This document shows positions 1 to 9,264 of a stretch of 64,000 bases of DNA, in pieces. Source of the DNA: Onishia taeanensis. GTDB lineage: Bacteria; Pseudomonadota; Gammaproteobacteria; Pseudomonadales; Halomonadaceae. A program made the position numbers and the translations under genes. Position 1 is the first letter of the stretch; every line of letters begins with the position of its first letter. Location of the stretch: contig NZ_QLSX01000003.1 of NCBI RefSeq assembly GCF_003268885.1, forward strand, positions 248,001 to 312,000. The letters are read 5' to 3'. The notes beneath the pieces were generated by a model. That model saw only the letters and a list, made by a program, of their open reading frames with translations. It did not search any database and had not been told where the DNA came from.

Positions 1-159
1 GGTTCAATGCCCCGCACCGAGGCTGACGGATGGGCGTCAAATAGAGACACACAAGAAGCATGAAATCGATGTTGCGGCGCAGCAAGTGCTTTGCTATGTT
101 GCAATGCAGCGAGGGGCAGGATGCCTCTCCATTCGAAACCGTTCGCTAAGAGGTGGACC

Positions 160-540
160 ATGAGCAGCACTAATTTTGATCAAGTCACCCAGCAGTTCGA
201 ATCCATGTTCTTCGGCCCGGCTCGCGCCTATGCCGCGATGAGCCTGGACTACTCCGAAAAGCTGATGGCCGCCCAGTTTGATGCCGCCAAGGCCTACAGC
301 GATCTCGGCCTCAGCCAAGCGCGCGCCGCCCTGAACGTCAAGGATGCCGAAGGCCTGCGCACCTACGTCGAAGGTCAGCAGAAAGTGGCCAAGGACGTCG
401 GTGAGCGCGTCAAGGCCGATGCAGAGAAGGTAGTCGCCATGAACCAGGAAGTGGTTCAGCAGGCACAGAAACTGACCGAAGAGAGCGTCAAGAGCGCCTC
501 CAAGGCCGCGACTACCGCGGCCAAGCCGGCTGCCAAGTAA
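160..540 (+). CDS. phaP: Phasin, PHA granule-associated protein
   Basis: A 126-residue protein of the phasin family, which coats polyhydroxyalkanoate granules in the cytoplasm and controls their size and number. The sequence is almost wholly helical and amphipathic, with the typical N-terminal FDQVTQQFESMFFGPARAYA-type segment and a long Ala/Lys/Glu-rich middle. It ends in a low-complexity tail of Ala, Lys and Pro (KAATTAAKPAAK). The frame is open further upstream, but the ATG at 160 is preceded by AGAGGTGG at good spacing, so that start was chosen. It is a single-gene unit: a strong hairpin follows, and the next gene points towards it. PHA synthase and depolymerase genes are not in the window. 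The family call is firm; which phasin paralogue this is cannot be told. Confidence 0.9.
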   Translation: MSSTNFDQVTQQFESMFFGPARAYAAMSLDYSEKLMAAQFDAAKAYSDLGLSQARAALNVKDAEGLRTYVEGQQKVAKDVGERVKADAEKVVAMNQEVVQQAQKLTEESVKSASKAATTAAKPAAK

Positions 541-606
541 CGGGAAAAGTAACGCCACTTGGCGGGTCGTCGGCAGGGCGTTTCCCTCGCCGACGAGCTA
601 GATTAG

Positions 607-642
607 CCAAACGCCGCTGCCCCTTGGGGCGGCGGCGTTTGG
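607..642. terminator. Bidirectional hairpin between phaP and the convergent PaiB-like gene
   Basis: The 36 bases form a near-perfect palindrome: arms start CCAAACGCCGC and end GCGGCGTTTGG, with one G-T wobble inside. The stem is about 17 bp with almost no loop. There is no long T-run on either side, so it is a factor-aided or bidirectional terminator rather than a classic intrinsic one. Confidence 0.65.
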
Positions 643-681
643 CGTTGGGGCATGGCTCTGGAGCATAGAGCTGGTGCGAGA

Positions 682-1296
682 TCAGGGGGCTTCCGTGCCT
701 CCTGCTTGGTCCTGCATATAGCGCCACAGGGCTCGGGCCTCGGGAGCGGCGCTGTCGCGCAGCCCGGCTGCGACTCCGGCCTGGTCGGCGGCGCTGCGCT
801 GCTGGCCGAGCTTGGCCTTGCCCTGGAGCGAGGCGATGGGGAGCCGGAAGCCGACGATGCCGGCCAGCAGCCGGTCGCGGAAGGCGTCGTCGAGCGTCAC
901 CTTGTCGTTGAGCAGGCCGGGTTCGAAATGGGCCAGGCTGCGCTTGATCAGCGCGGCGGTGGCGGCCCCGTCGAGTCGTTCGAACCGCCCCTCGGCGTGC
1001 ACGGCGGCATAGTTCCAGGTCGGTACGGCCGGGCGGGTGGCGTACCAGGTGGGCGACACATAGGCATGGGGACCGCTGAAGATCGCCAGCACTCGGCGAC
1101 CCTCCAATGCCTGCCAGTGCGGGTTGGCTCGGGCGAAGTGGCCGTAGAGAGTGCCGAATTCGCCTTCGTCGCGGCTCAGCTGCAACGGCAGGTGGGTTGC
1201 CTGCAGGTCGTCGCCAACCAGCACGCCGAAGGGATGCGCCTCGATCAAGGCCTGGGCCTTAGGCGTGGACATCCGCAGCGCGGGGGATACGTACAT
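682..1296 (-). CDS. FMN-binding PaiB-family protein
   Basis: A 204-residue protein of the PaiB family (FMN-binding split barrel, often labelled negative transcriptional regulator). The family start MYVSPALR, the segment LVGDDLQATHLPL, and the pieces FSGPHAYVSPTWYATRPAVPTWNY and LLNDKVTLDDAFRDRLLAGIVGF are its usual signatures. The ATG at 1296 has GAGGAG just upstream and matches the family start; the open frame runs 43 codons further but carries no family sequence there. In Bacillus, paiB sits beside paiA, which encodes a GNAT polyamine acetyltransferase. Here the gene is followed on the same strand by two GNAT genes, so a related pairing is possible. The flavin-binding fold is well supported; DNA-binding activity is not evident from the sequence. 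Confidence 0.85.
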   Translation of the reverse strand: MYVSPALRMSTPKAQALIEAHPFGVLVGDDLQATHLPLQLSRDEGEFGTLYGHFARANPHWQALEGRRVLAIFSGPHAYVSPTWYATRPAVPTWNYAAVHAEGRFERLDGAATAALIKRSLAHFEPGLLNDKVTLDDAFRDRLLAGIVGFRLPIASLQGKAKLGQQRSAADQAGVAAGLRDSAAPEARALWRYMQDQAGGTEAP

Positions 1297-1334
1297 CGAG
1301 TGACTCCTCGTCGTGACAGGGATCAGCCGTGTCT

Positions 1335-2078
1335 TTAGGTGGCCGCCAGCGCCGCCTCGGTCAGTTCGCGGAGGGAGCGGTGCTGGCGGCCCCGGGCGTC
1401 GAAGTTGTCGGGAGCGAGCCAGCACGCGAAGGCGCGCTCCAGTGCCGGCCAGTTACCGTCGAGCACCGAGAACCAGGCCGTGTCGCGGTTGTGGCCCTGC
1501 ACCACCCGGTGCTGGCGGAAGATGCCCTCGAAGCGAAAGCCCAGCCGTTCGGCGGCGCGCCGCGACGGCGCGTTGAGGGCGTCGCACTTCCATTCGTAGC
1601 GCCGATAGCCCAGCGCGAAGGCGTGTCCCATCATCAGCACCATCGCCTCGGTAGCGGCGGCGGTGCGCGCGAGGCGCGGCGAGAAGTGCAGGTGGCCGAC
1701 CTCTAGGCTGCCGTGTTCGGGCACGATATTCAGGTAGGCAGCGATGCCCAGCGCCTGGCCGCTGGCGGCGTCGACGATGGCGTAGAAGCATGGATCAGCA
1801 CTGGCCGCTCGGTCGGCCAGCCAGGCGTGACAGCCGGGGCCGTCGTCGAAGGGCCGCCCACCCAGATAAGTCCAGCGTGCCGCCAGGGCGTCGCGCGTTT
1901 CCGGTGCCGCGTTGGGCGCTTGCCAGGCCGTGAATAGGGCGTCGGCGTGGCGGTCGGCGTCGAGGGGCTCGACGCGCACCCTTTGGCCCGTCAGCGTGAT
2001 GGGGCTGAGGCTTGCAGCGCCCTGCCAACCCGGCACGGGCCGGCCCACCGGCTGGTTATAGGCATTGGTCGTCGTCAT
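1335..2078 (-). CDS. GNAT N-acetyltransferase, RimJ/RimL type
   Basis: A 247-residue acetyltransferase of the GNAT superfamily, RimJ/RimL-like branch, which moves an acetyl group from acetyl-CoA to an amine. The core runs from ITLTGQRVRVEPLDADRHADALF, through the strand GIAAYLNIVPEHGSLEVGHLHFSPRL, to the C-terminal ALNAPSRRAAERLGFRFEGIFRQHRVVQGHNRDTAWFSVLD motif typical of this branch. AGAGGA precedes the ATG. It lies 38 bp upstream of the PaiB-like gene on the same strand, so the two are probably co-transcribed. The substrate is unknown; it could be a small molecule or a protein N-terminus. Confidence 0.85.
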   Translation of the reverse strand: MTTTNAYNQPVGRPVPGWQGAASLSPITLTGQRVRVEPLDADRHADALFTAWQAPNAAPETRDALAARWTYLGGRPFDDGPGCHAWLADRAASADPCFYAIVDAASGQALGIAAYLNIVPEHGSLEVGHLHFSPRLARTAAATEAMVLMMGHAFALGYRRYEWKCDALNAPSRRAAERLGFRFEGIFRQHRVVQGHNRDTAWFSVLDGNWPALERAFACWLAPDNFDARGRQHRSLRELTEAALAAT

Positions 2079-2129
2079 TCGGTGATCCTCTCTTTAAGCG
2101 CCATCTCCAGGTGCTATACAGGTGCCATC

Positions 2130-2591
2130 TCAGCGAGCCGGGGCGGTCGGCAGCGACAGGACGTAGTGATCGAAGGCGTCGTCGCGGCGCCAGCCCAGCG
2201 AGGCGTAGAGCGCCTTGGCACTGTGGTTCTCCACCTGCGTCTGCAGCCGCAGCTGGGCGATGCCGTGAGATTCGGCCAGGCCGCGGGCGGCGTTCATCAG
2301 GGCCTTGGCGACGCCCTGGCGGCGCGCCTCGGGGGTCACGAAGAGATCGCCGAGGATCCAGCGCGGGGCCAATTGCACCGTCGACAGGGTCGGGTAGAGC
2401 TGCACGAAGCCCCGCAGCGTGCCGTCGGGGCCGGCCTCCACCAGCAGATGCGAATCGCCGAGCGCCAGGCGGCGCGCCGCGAAGTCGGTGGCGGCAGCGA
2501 GGTCCGCCGCCTGGCCGTAGAAGCGGCGGTAGCCGTCGAGTAGCTCGGCTAGGGCAGAAAGGTCATCGTGGGTCGCGGGACGCACGGGCAT
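2130..2591 (-). CDS. GNAT-family acetyltransferase
   Basis: A 153-residue single-domain GNAT protein. It begins MPVRPATHDDLSALAELL and carries the acetyl-CoA site in ILGDLFVTPEARRQGVAKALMNAA (the R-x-x-G-x-A loop), then LQTQVENHSAKALYASLGW near the end. The ATG at 2591 follows AGGAGA; the longer frame upstream has no GNAT sequence and would run into the regulatory region of the divergent MocR gene. It is probably the first gene of a three-gene leftward unit ending in the PaiB-like gene. Substrate not known. Confidence 0.85.
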   Translation of the reverse strand: MPVRPATHDDLSALAELLDGYRRFYGQAADLAAATDFAARRLALGDSHLLVEAGPDGTLRGFVQLYPTLSTVQLAPRWILGDLFVTPEARRQGVAKALMNAARGLAESHGIAQLRLQTQVENHSAKALYASLGWRRDDAFDHYVLSLPTAPAR

Positions 2592-2642
2592 GGCGGTTCT
2601 CCTGAGGTTTGGGGTGACCGAATGCCAGTCTGGCGGCATAGT

Positions 2643-2660
2643 GGTTCCAGAATAAGAACC
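2643..2660. promoter_or_regulatory. Inverted repeat in the MocR/GNAT divergent region
   Basis: GGTTC (2643-2647) and GAACC (2656-2660) form a perfect 5-bp dyad with an 8-base spacer. It lies between the start of the leftward GNAT gene (2591) and the MocR start (2677), 16 bases upstream of the latter. A regulator-binding site, most likely for the adjacent MocR protein, is an inference from position. Confidence 0.35.
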
Positions 2661-2676
2661 GGTTTTGGGGAAAATC

Positions 2677-4227
2677 ATGGAACCGCTTTCATCGCAGGCC
2701 GCGCTGGACTGGGTCATCGATGCCCTCGCCATGGAACTCGCCGAGGCCGCATCGGGGCCGCTCAGTCGGCGGCTCTATCTCGGGCTGCGCGAGCGCATCC
2801 AGGCGGGACGCCTGGCCCCGGGCAGCCTATTGCCGTCCTCGCGTCGCCTGGCCAGGGAGCTGTGCCTGGGGCGCAATACCGTGCTGGCCGCCCTCGAGCA
2901 GCTGGTCGCCGAGGGCTTCCTGGAGACGCGCCCCGGCGCCGGGACCTTCATCGCCGATCTGCCGCGACTGGCCGGGTCTTCGCCTGCATCAGGGCTGGCA
3001 TCGGCGCCGGCCTGTGCGGCCCCCGGGACGGCAACGGCCGTCGCGCTGTCGTCCCGGGGTACGCGTCTGCTTGGTTACAGCCCCGGTTCAAACGTGCGTC
3101 CCGGCGTCTTCACGCCCGGGTTGCCGGCGCTGGATCGCTTCCCCCAGGCGCTATGGCAGCGACTGATAAGACGGCATTTGCATCGGGCGCCCACTGACTG
3201 GCTGGGCTATCAGGCCCAGGGCGGCGTGCCGGCGCTGCGCGAGGCGCTGTGCGACTACCTGCGGCTGTCGCGCTCGGTGCGCTGCCGGCCCGAGCAGATC
3301 CTCATCGTCCAGGGCGCCCAGCAGGGGTTCGAGCTGATTGCGCGGCTGCTCACCGACCCTGGTGACCGGGTCTGGGTCGAGGAACCCGGCTACGGCGGCG
3401 CCAAGGCCTGCTTCGAGGCCGCCGGGCTCGAGCTATCCCCGGTGCCGGTGGATGACGAAGGCCTGCGAGTGGCAGCAGGTCTACCCGCGCCGCGGCTGAT
3501 TCAGGTCACGCCTTCGCATCAGTATCCCAGCGGGGTGACCATGACCCTGGGGCGGCGCCTGGCCCTGCTCGAGGCCGCCGAGCGGCATGGGGCCTGGATC
3601 GTCGAGGACGACTACGACAGCGAGTTTCGCTATGGCCAACGGCCCATCGCCGCGCTCCAGGGGCTCGATAACGGCGGGCGGGTGCTCTATGTAGGCACCT
3701 TCAGCAAGGTGCTCTACCCGGGGCTGCGGCTGGGCTATGTAGTGCTGCCCGAGCTCCTGGTGGACCCGTGTCGGCGGGCCAACGCCCGGCTGCATCGCGA
3801 GGGGCAGTACGTGGTGCAATCGGCGCTGGCCGAGTTCATCGCCGCTGGCCACTTCTCGCGCCATGTGCGGCGCATGCGCGACTGCTACCGCGACCGCCAG
3901 GCGCGGCTGCGAGAAGCCTTGGCGCCGGCGGTCAGTGGGGGGCTTGAGCTGTCGGAGGGGCAGGCCGGCATGCACCTGGTGGCCTGGCTCGACGACCACG
4001 CCACCGAGGCGGCGCTGGTGGCCCGCGGCGTCGACCAAGGCATCGGGCTGTCGCCGCTGTCCACGTATTACCTTACGCCACCCGGCCGGCCCGGCCTGGT
4101 GCTGGGCTACGCCGGAGCAAGCGAGGCGGAGATCGCTAGGGCCGGCGGCTGGCTGTGCCGGGAGTGGCTGGCGCTCAGGGAAGAACGAGGCGTTAGGGAC
4201 GCCAGCGGGCCGGGTGCTCGGGCTTGA
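2677..4227 (+). CDS. MocR-type GntR regulator with aminotransferase domain
   Basis: A 516-residue MocR/PdxR-family transcription factor. An N-terminal GntR winged helix (about residues 30-100: YLGLRERIQAGRLAPGS, then the recognition segment RLARELCLGRNTVLAALEQL) is joined by a linker to a fold-type I aminotransferase domain. The pyridoxal-phosphate lysine is in the segment TFSKVLYPGLRLGY and the cofactor aspartate in IVEDDYDSEFRYG. The ATG at 2677 has GGGG eight bases upstream; a TTG twelve bases earlier is less likely. It is divergent from the GNAT/PaiB-like unit, which is the usual arrangement for a MocR and its target. Its end overlaps the convergent quinone reductase gene by 35 bp. The effector could be PLP or an amino compound. 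Confidence 0.9.
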   Translation: MEPLSSQAALDWVIDALAMELAEAASGPLSRRLYLGLRERIQAGRLAPGSLLPSSRRLARELCLGRNTVLAALEQLVAEGFLETRPGAGTFIADLPRLAGSSPASGLASAPACAAPGTATAVALSSRGTRLLGYSPGSNVRPGVFTPGLPALDRFPQALWQRLIRRHLHRAPTDWLGYQAQGGVPALREALCDYLRLSRSVRCRPEQILIVQGAQQGFELIARLLTDPGDRVWVEEPGYGGAKACFEAAGLELSPVPVDDEGLRVAAGLPAPRLIQVTPSHQYPSGVTMTLGRRLALLEAAERHGAWIVEDDYDSEFRYGQRPIAALQGLDNGGRVLYVGTFSKVLYPGLRLGYVVLPELLVDPCRRANARLHREGQYVVQSALAEFIAAGHFSRHVRRMRDCYRDRQARLREALAPAVSGGLELSEGQAGMHLVAWLDDHATEAALVARGVDQGIGLSPLSTYYLTPPGRPGLVLGYAGASEAEIARAGGWLCREWLALREERGVRDASGPGARA

Positions 4228-4942
4228 GCACACCGTCCTCGTCCCAGTCGTCCCATCCCGCGAAGGCGATCGGGGTATCACCGTCAAGTGACTTAAGGCG
4301 ACTCACCCAGCGCGCCTTGTCGGCTTCCAGCTGGTCGCGAAAGGTGGCCTCGGACTGGTAGCTGAGCCCACCGCCCTGAATGCCGTAGTTGAGTTGGGGC
4401 GGCAGTACCTCGAGGCCAACGTAGTAGAGCGAGCAGTGGATGGGCCACATCAAGGCGGCGATATCCCCGCCGCGGCCATCCCGCGAGAATGCGGGCGCCG
4501 GCGAGCCGGTGGTCACCGAGCATAGGACCCGTTTGCCGCGCAGGCGGCCCCGATCGTAGCGCATGCGGCCGCTGTAGATTCCGCCGTAGACGAAGACGCG
4601 ATCGAACCAGCCCTTGAGCATCGCGGGCTGCGCATGCCACCACAGGGGGAACTGCAGGATCACCAGGTCCGCCCGTTCGAGGCGCGCGATCTCGCGTTGC
4701 ACATCTCGTGGCAGACCGCCGGTCTCAACGGCATGTCGCTGTTCGTCGAGAGGCGCGAACCGCTCATCGTCGCGCCGCGCGGCGAAGTGCTGGGGGCGTT
4801 CCACCGGATCGAAGCCCTCCGCGTAGAGGTCGGCGACTTCTACCTGGTGGCCGAGCCCCTCCAGGGTGTCGACGGCGATGTTGGTGAGGGCCGCGTTGAA
4901 GGAGCGGGGTTCGGGGTGGCAGTGGACGATCAATACCTGCAT
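4193..4942 (-). CDS. NAD(P)H-dependent quinone oxidoreductase, flavodoxin fold
   Basis: A 249-residue protein of the flavodoxin-like quinone reductase family (NQO1/MdaB-like), expected to use FAD or FMN for two-electron reduction of quinones in the cytosol. It opens with the flavin-phosphate segment MQVLIVHCHPEPRSFNAAL, followed by LVILQFPLWWHAQPAMLKGWFDRVF, which is the most diagnostic stretch of the family, and GKRVLCSVTTGSP. AGGAGA lies before the ATG. It is transcribed away from an adjacent LysR gene (start-to-start gap 91 bp), a typical regulator/target pair. Its last 35 bp overlap the end of the MocR gene on the other strand. Confidence 0.88.
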   Translation of the reverse strand: MQVLIVHCHPEPRSFNAALTNIAVDTLEGLGHQVEVADLYAEGFDPVERPQHFAARRDDERFAPLDEQRHAVETGGLPRDVQREIARLERADLVILQFPLWWHAQPAMLKGWFDRVFVYGGIYSGRMRYDRGRLRGKRVLCSVTTGSPAPAFSRDGRGGDIAALMWPIHCSLYYVGLEVLPPQLNYGIQGGGLSYQSEATFRDQLEADKARWVSRLKSLDGDTPIAFAGWDDWDEDGVLKPEHPARWRP

Positions 4943-5033
4943 GGCGTGTCTCCTGGGGTGACGTTAGGGTCAGGAGTAGCCTAGGCTTTGCACTGATGAA
5001 ACAACATTCTCCATAACTGATAGATAACTTTGC

Positions 5034-5936
5034 ATGGATGAACAGAACGTCCGCTGGGACGACCTGCGGGTCGTATTGGCCATCCACGCGGCGGGCTCCT
5101 TGTCTGGTGCCGCACGCCGCCTGGGACTCAGTCACGCCACGGTGTTTCGCCGCCTGGACGGCATCGAACGGCGTCTTGGCGTCAGCCTCTTCGTGCGCGG
5201 TCGCCGCGGCTACACGCCGACGCCGGCCGGCGAGGACATGGCCGCCACCGGCGCCCGTGTCGAGCGAGAGGTGCTGGGGGCCGAGCGCCGAGTCGCGGGG
5301 CGTGATTTGAGACTGTCCGGCACGCTGCGGGTGACGACCACGGATACCTTGCTCGCCGGTCTGTTGGCGCCGCTATTGGCGGACTTTCGCCGGATGCATC
5401 CGGATATCGTGCTAGAGGTCGCCGTCTCCAATCAGTTGTACAACCTGACCCGACGCGATGCGGATGTGGCGGTGCGGCCTTCGTCGACGCCGCCGGAGAT
5501 GCTGGTCGGGCGCCGTATTGGCGAAATTGCTCAGGCCGTATATGGCTCACGTGAGTGCCAAGCCAATAACGCCGCTGAGCAGGATTGGCATGGCTTGGAC
5601 TGGGTGGGGCCCGATGCCCAGTTGGGCTATTCGGCGCTGGAGGCCTGGATGGAGCACCAAGCGGTGGCGGCGACTTGTCGCTACCGACTCGACAGCATGC
5701 TGGGCATGTTCAGTGCCGTTCGCGAAGGCGCCGGTGTGGCGGTACTGCCTTGCTATCTCGCCGATGCCGATTCACGGCTGGTAAGGCTCAGCGAGCCATT
5801 GGCGGAGTTGAGTACCGATTTGTGGCTGTTGACGCACCCCGACTTGCGCCGGGTGGCCCGGATTCGCGCCTTCCTGGATTTCATCGCCGAAGCGGTGATT
5901 GAGCGCCAAGAACGGATGAGCGGAAAGAACGCTTGA
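5034..5936 (+). CDS. LysR-family transcriptional regulator
   Basis: A 300-residue LysR regulator. The N-terminal helix-turn-helix (residues about 7-65: WDDLRVVLAIHAAGSLSGAARRLGLSHATVFRRLDGIERRLG) is followed by a periplasmic-binding-like effector domain. It is divergent from the quinone reductase gene with 91 bp between starts, so that gene is the likely target. The gap holds a perfect palindrome, AGCCTAGGCT, at 4978-4987, which could be part of the operator. No strong ribosome-binding sequence precedes the ATG. This subgroup commonly responds to oxidised or electrophilic compounds, but the ligand here is unknown. Confidence 0.88.
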   Translation: MDEQNVRWDDLRVVLAIHAAGSLSGAARRLGLSHATVFRRLDGIERRLGVSLFVRGRRGYTPTPAGEDMAATGARVEREVLGAERRVAGRDLRLSGTLRVTTTDTLLAGLLAPLLADFRRMHPDIVLEVAVSNQLYNLTRRDADVAVRPSSTPPEMLVGRRIGEIAQAVYGSRECQANNAAEQDWHGLDWVGPDAQLGYSALEAWMEHQAVAATCRYRLDSMLGMFSAVREGAGVAVLPCYLADADSRLVRLSEPLAELSTDLWLLTHPDLRRVARIRAFLDFIAEAVIERQERMSGKNA

Positions 5937-6009
5937 TCGGAAAGCACGGTTGAGCGGGCAAAGCTAGTGCGCTGAACTGCTGCGCCGTCGGCCCGGCCAT
6001 TCAGCCAGC

Positions 6010-6813
6010 CTAGCCCTTGGGCGTGCTGAGTCGATCCAGTCGCAGCCGCTCGCGCTCATCGAACAGACGTCGGCTGGTGGCGGCAACGGCGGCCAGCGTG
6101 CCGAAGCCGGTGCCGGCGGTGATGATGAACATGACCAGGATCTGATATTTCACCGCCAGGGCCGGGGCACTGCCGGCGAGTATCTGGCCGGTCATCATGC
6201 CCGGCAGGCTGACGACGCCGGCGGCAGCCATGGCGTTGATGGTGGGGATCATGCCGCTGCGCATCGCCTCACGGCGCACGTCACCGATGGCTTCCTGCCA
6301 GGGCTGGCCCAGCATCAGCCGATTCTCGATCACGCTGCGCTGCTGCCAGACGTTCGTGGTGAGACGGTCCATCGCCAGCGACACGCCGGTCATGGTGTTG
6401 CCGAGCAGCATCCCTAGCAGCGGGATGGCGTACTGGGGCGCGTACCATGGCTCGGGCCCGACGATTACGGTCAGGGTCAGCACCGTGACGCTGAAGGAGG
6501 ACAGAAACATCGCCAGAGTGCTGATCCCGAAGGCCCAGCCGCCGCGCAGTCGCCGTCGTTGGCGCGTCATCACCTCGCGCCCGGCGATCAGCAGCATGGC
6601 CACAGCCATCATCGCCACCCACTGAAAGCGTGCCGAGGCGAACAGCGCCTCCAGCACCAGGCCGATCAGCGTCAGTTGCACCGCCGTGCGCGCCGCGGCG
6701 ATCAGCAATGGCCGGCCGATTTCCAGGCGTGCCAGCGTGGTGCAGGTCGCAAGGGCTACGACCATCAGCGCCGCTAGGCTCAACTGCCACCATTCCAGGG
6801 CGATCACGTTCAT
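6010..6813 (-). CDS. fetB: FetB-like ABC exporter permease
   Basis: A 267-residue inner-membrane permease of the UPF0014/FetB (YbbM) family. About seven hydrophobic helices are visible, with the family segment QYAIPLLGMLLGNTMTGVSLAMDRL and the later PTINAMAAAGVVSLPGMMTGQILAG. In E. coli, FetAB exports iron and protects against peroxide stress. The start ATG overlaps the stop of the ATPase gene by 4 bases, so the two are translationally coupled. The gene ends the unit; the end of a LysR gene faces it 73 bp away. Family assignment is firm; the iron specificity is inferred from the E. coli pair. Confidence 0.88.
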   Translation of the reverse strand: MNVIALEWWQLSLAALMVVALATCTTLARLEIGRPLLIAAARTAVQLTLIGLVLEALFASARFQWVAMMAVAMLLIAGREVMTRQRRRLRGGWAFGISTLAMFLSSFSVTVLTLTVIVGPEPWYAPQYAIPLLGMLLGNTMTGVSLAMDRLTTNVWQQRSVIENRLMLGQPWQEAIGDVRREAMRSGMIPTINAMAAAGVVSLPGMMTGQILAGSAPALAVKYQILVMFIITAGTGFGTLAAVAATSRRLFDERERLRLDRLSTPKG

Positions 6814-7496
6814 GGGGTCGTCTCCAGGCGGGAGCCTGTGATCCGGACATGATGCTGGGCGACTCGCTTGATCTGCTCCGGGTCATGGGCGACCCACAGC
6901 ATCGGCATGCCGAATTGGCGGGCCTGTTCGCCTAGCCAGGCCTCGCAGGAAAGGGTGGTGGCGTGATCCAGGTTGGCGGTGGGTTCATCCAGCAGGAGAG
7001 CACGAGGCCGTCGGGAGAGGGCACGCAGCAGGGCGAGCCGCTGCTTTTCGCCGGAAGAGAGCCGCGCTACCTGCCAGCCGAGGGTTTCCGGAGAAAGGCC
7101 TAGAGCCTCGAGACCTGCTTGGCAGTCGCGGTCGAAATGCGCCCCGACATCCTCTGCCCACCATTGGCTTTCCGCCGGCACCAGCATCACCGCCCGGCGC
7201 CAGGCGTGGCCGGGCAGCGTCGCCTGAGCTTGATCACCGAGTCGGATGTCGCCTTCGTGAGGTTCGAGGTCGGCAATGGCGCGCAGCAGGCGGCTCTTGC
7301 CACTCCCGCTGGGGCCGGACAGACAGGTGATTTCGCCCGGGGCGAGCTTAAGGGAAACATCTTCAAGGGCGCCAACGGCGACGGCCTCGAGGCTCAGGGA
7401 CGTCGCTGCCTGAGTGTCGGGTGGGGCTGGCATCCGGTAGGTACTCGCTGATGGTTGGACAAAGACGCGGCCCTCGATCGGCGGCATCCTGCGCAT
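6810..7496 (-). CDS. fetA: FetA-like ABC exporter ATP-binding protein
   Basis: A 228-residue ABC ATPase, partner of the overlapping FetB-like permease. Walker A is GPSGSGKS, the signature is LSSGEKQR (a variant of LSGGEKQR), Walker B is ALLLDEPTANLD, and the switch histidine is in WVAHD. Similarity to the family begins only around residue 33, and no clear ribosome-binding site precedes the ATG at 7496, so an internal ATG at 7433 is a possible alternative start. It is the first gene of the fetAB pair. Confidence 0.85.
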   Translation of the reverse strand: MRRMPPIEGRVFVQPSASTYRMPAPPDTQAATSLSLEAVAVGALEDVSLKLAPGEITCLSGPSGSGKSRLLRAIADLEPHEGDIRLGDQAQATLPGHAWRRAVMLVPAESQWWAEDVGAHFDRDCQAGLEALGLSPETLGWQVARLSSGEKQRLALLRALSRRPRALLLDEPTANLDHATTLSCEAWLGEQARQFGMPMLWVAHDPEQIKRVAQHHVRITGSRLETTP

Positions 7497-7573
7497 CGAT
7501 CAAGAGCCGTTCATGTCGTCCAAAGCGTCAAGCATAGCCGATGCAGCGTTGTGAACGCGTGACTGTCCGCAGG

Positions 7574-9163
<1,590 letters not shown>

Positions 9164-9264
9164 AGGGGGGTCCAGTCGAAAGGGCTCAGCGTGCGCCGAG
9201 CGTGGGAGTAAGCAACGTTTCGGGCGCGCATTGTAGCGCCTAGCTCGTTCCTTCCCAACCGCTG

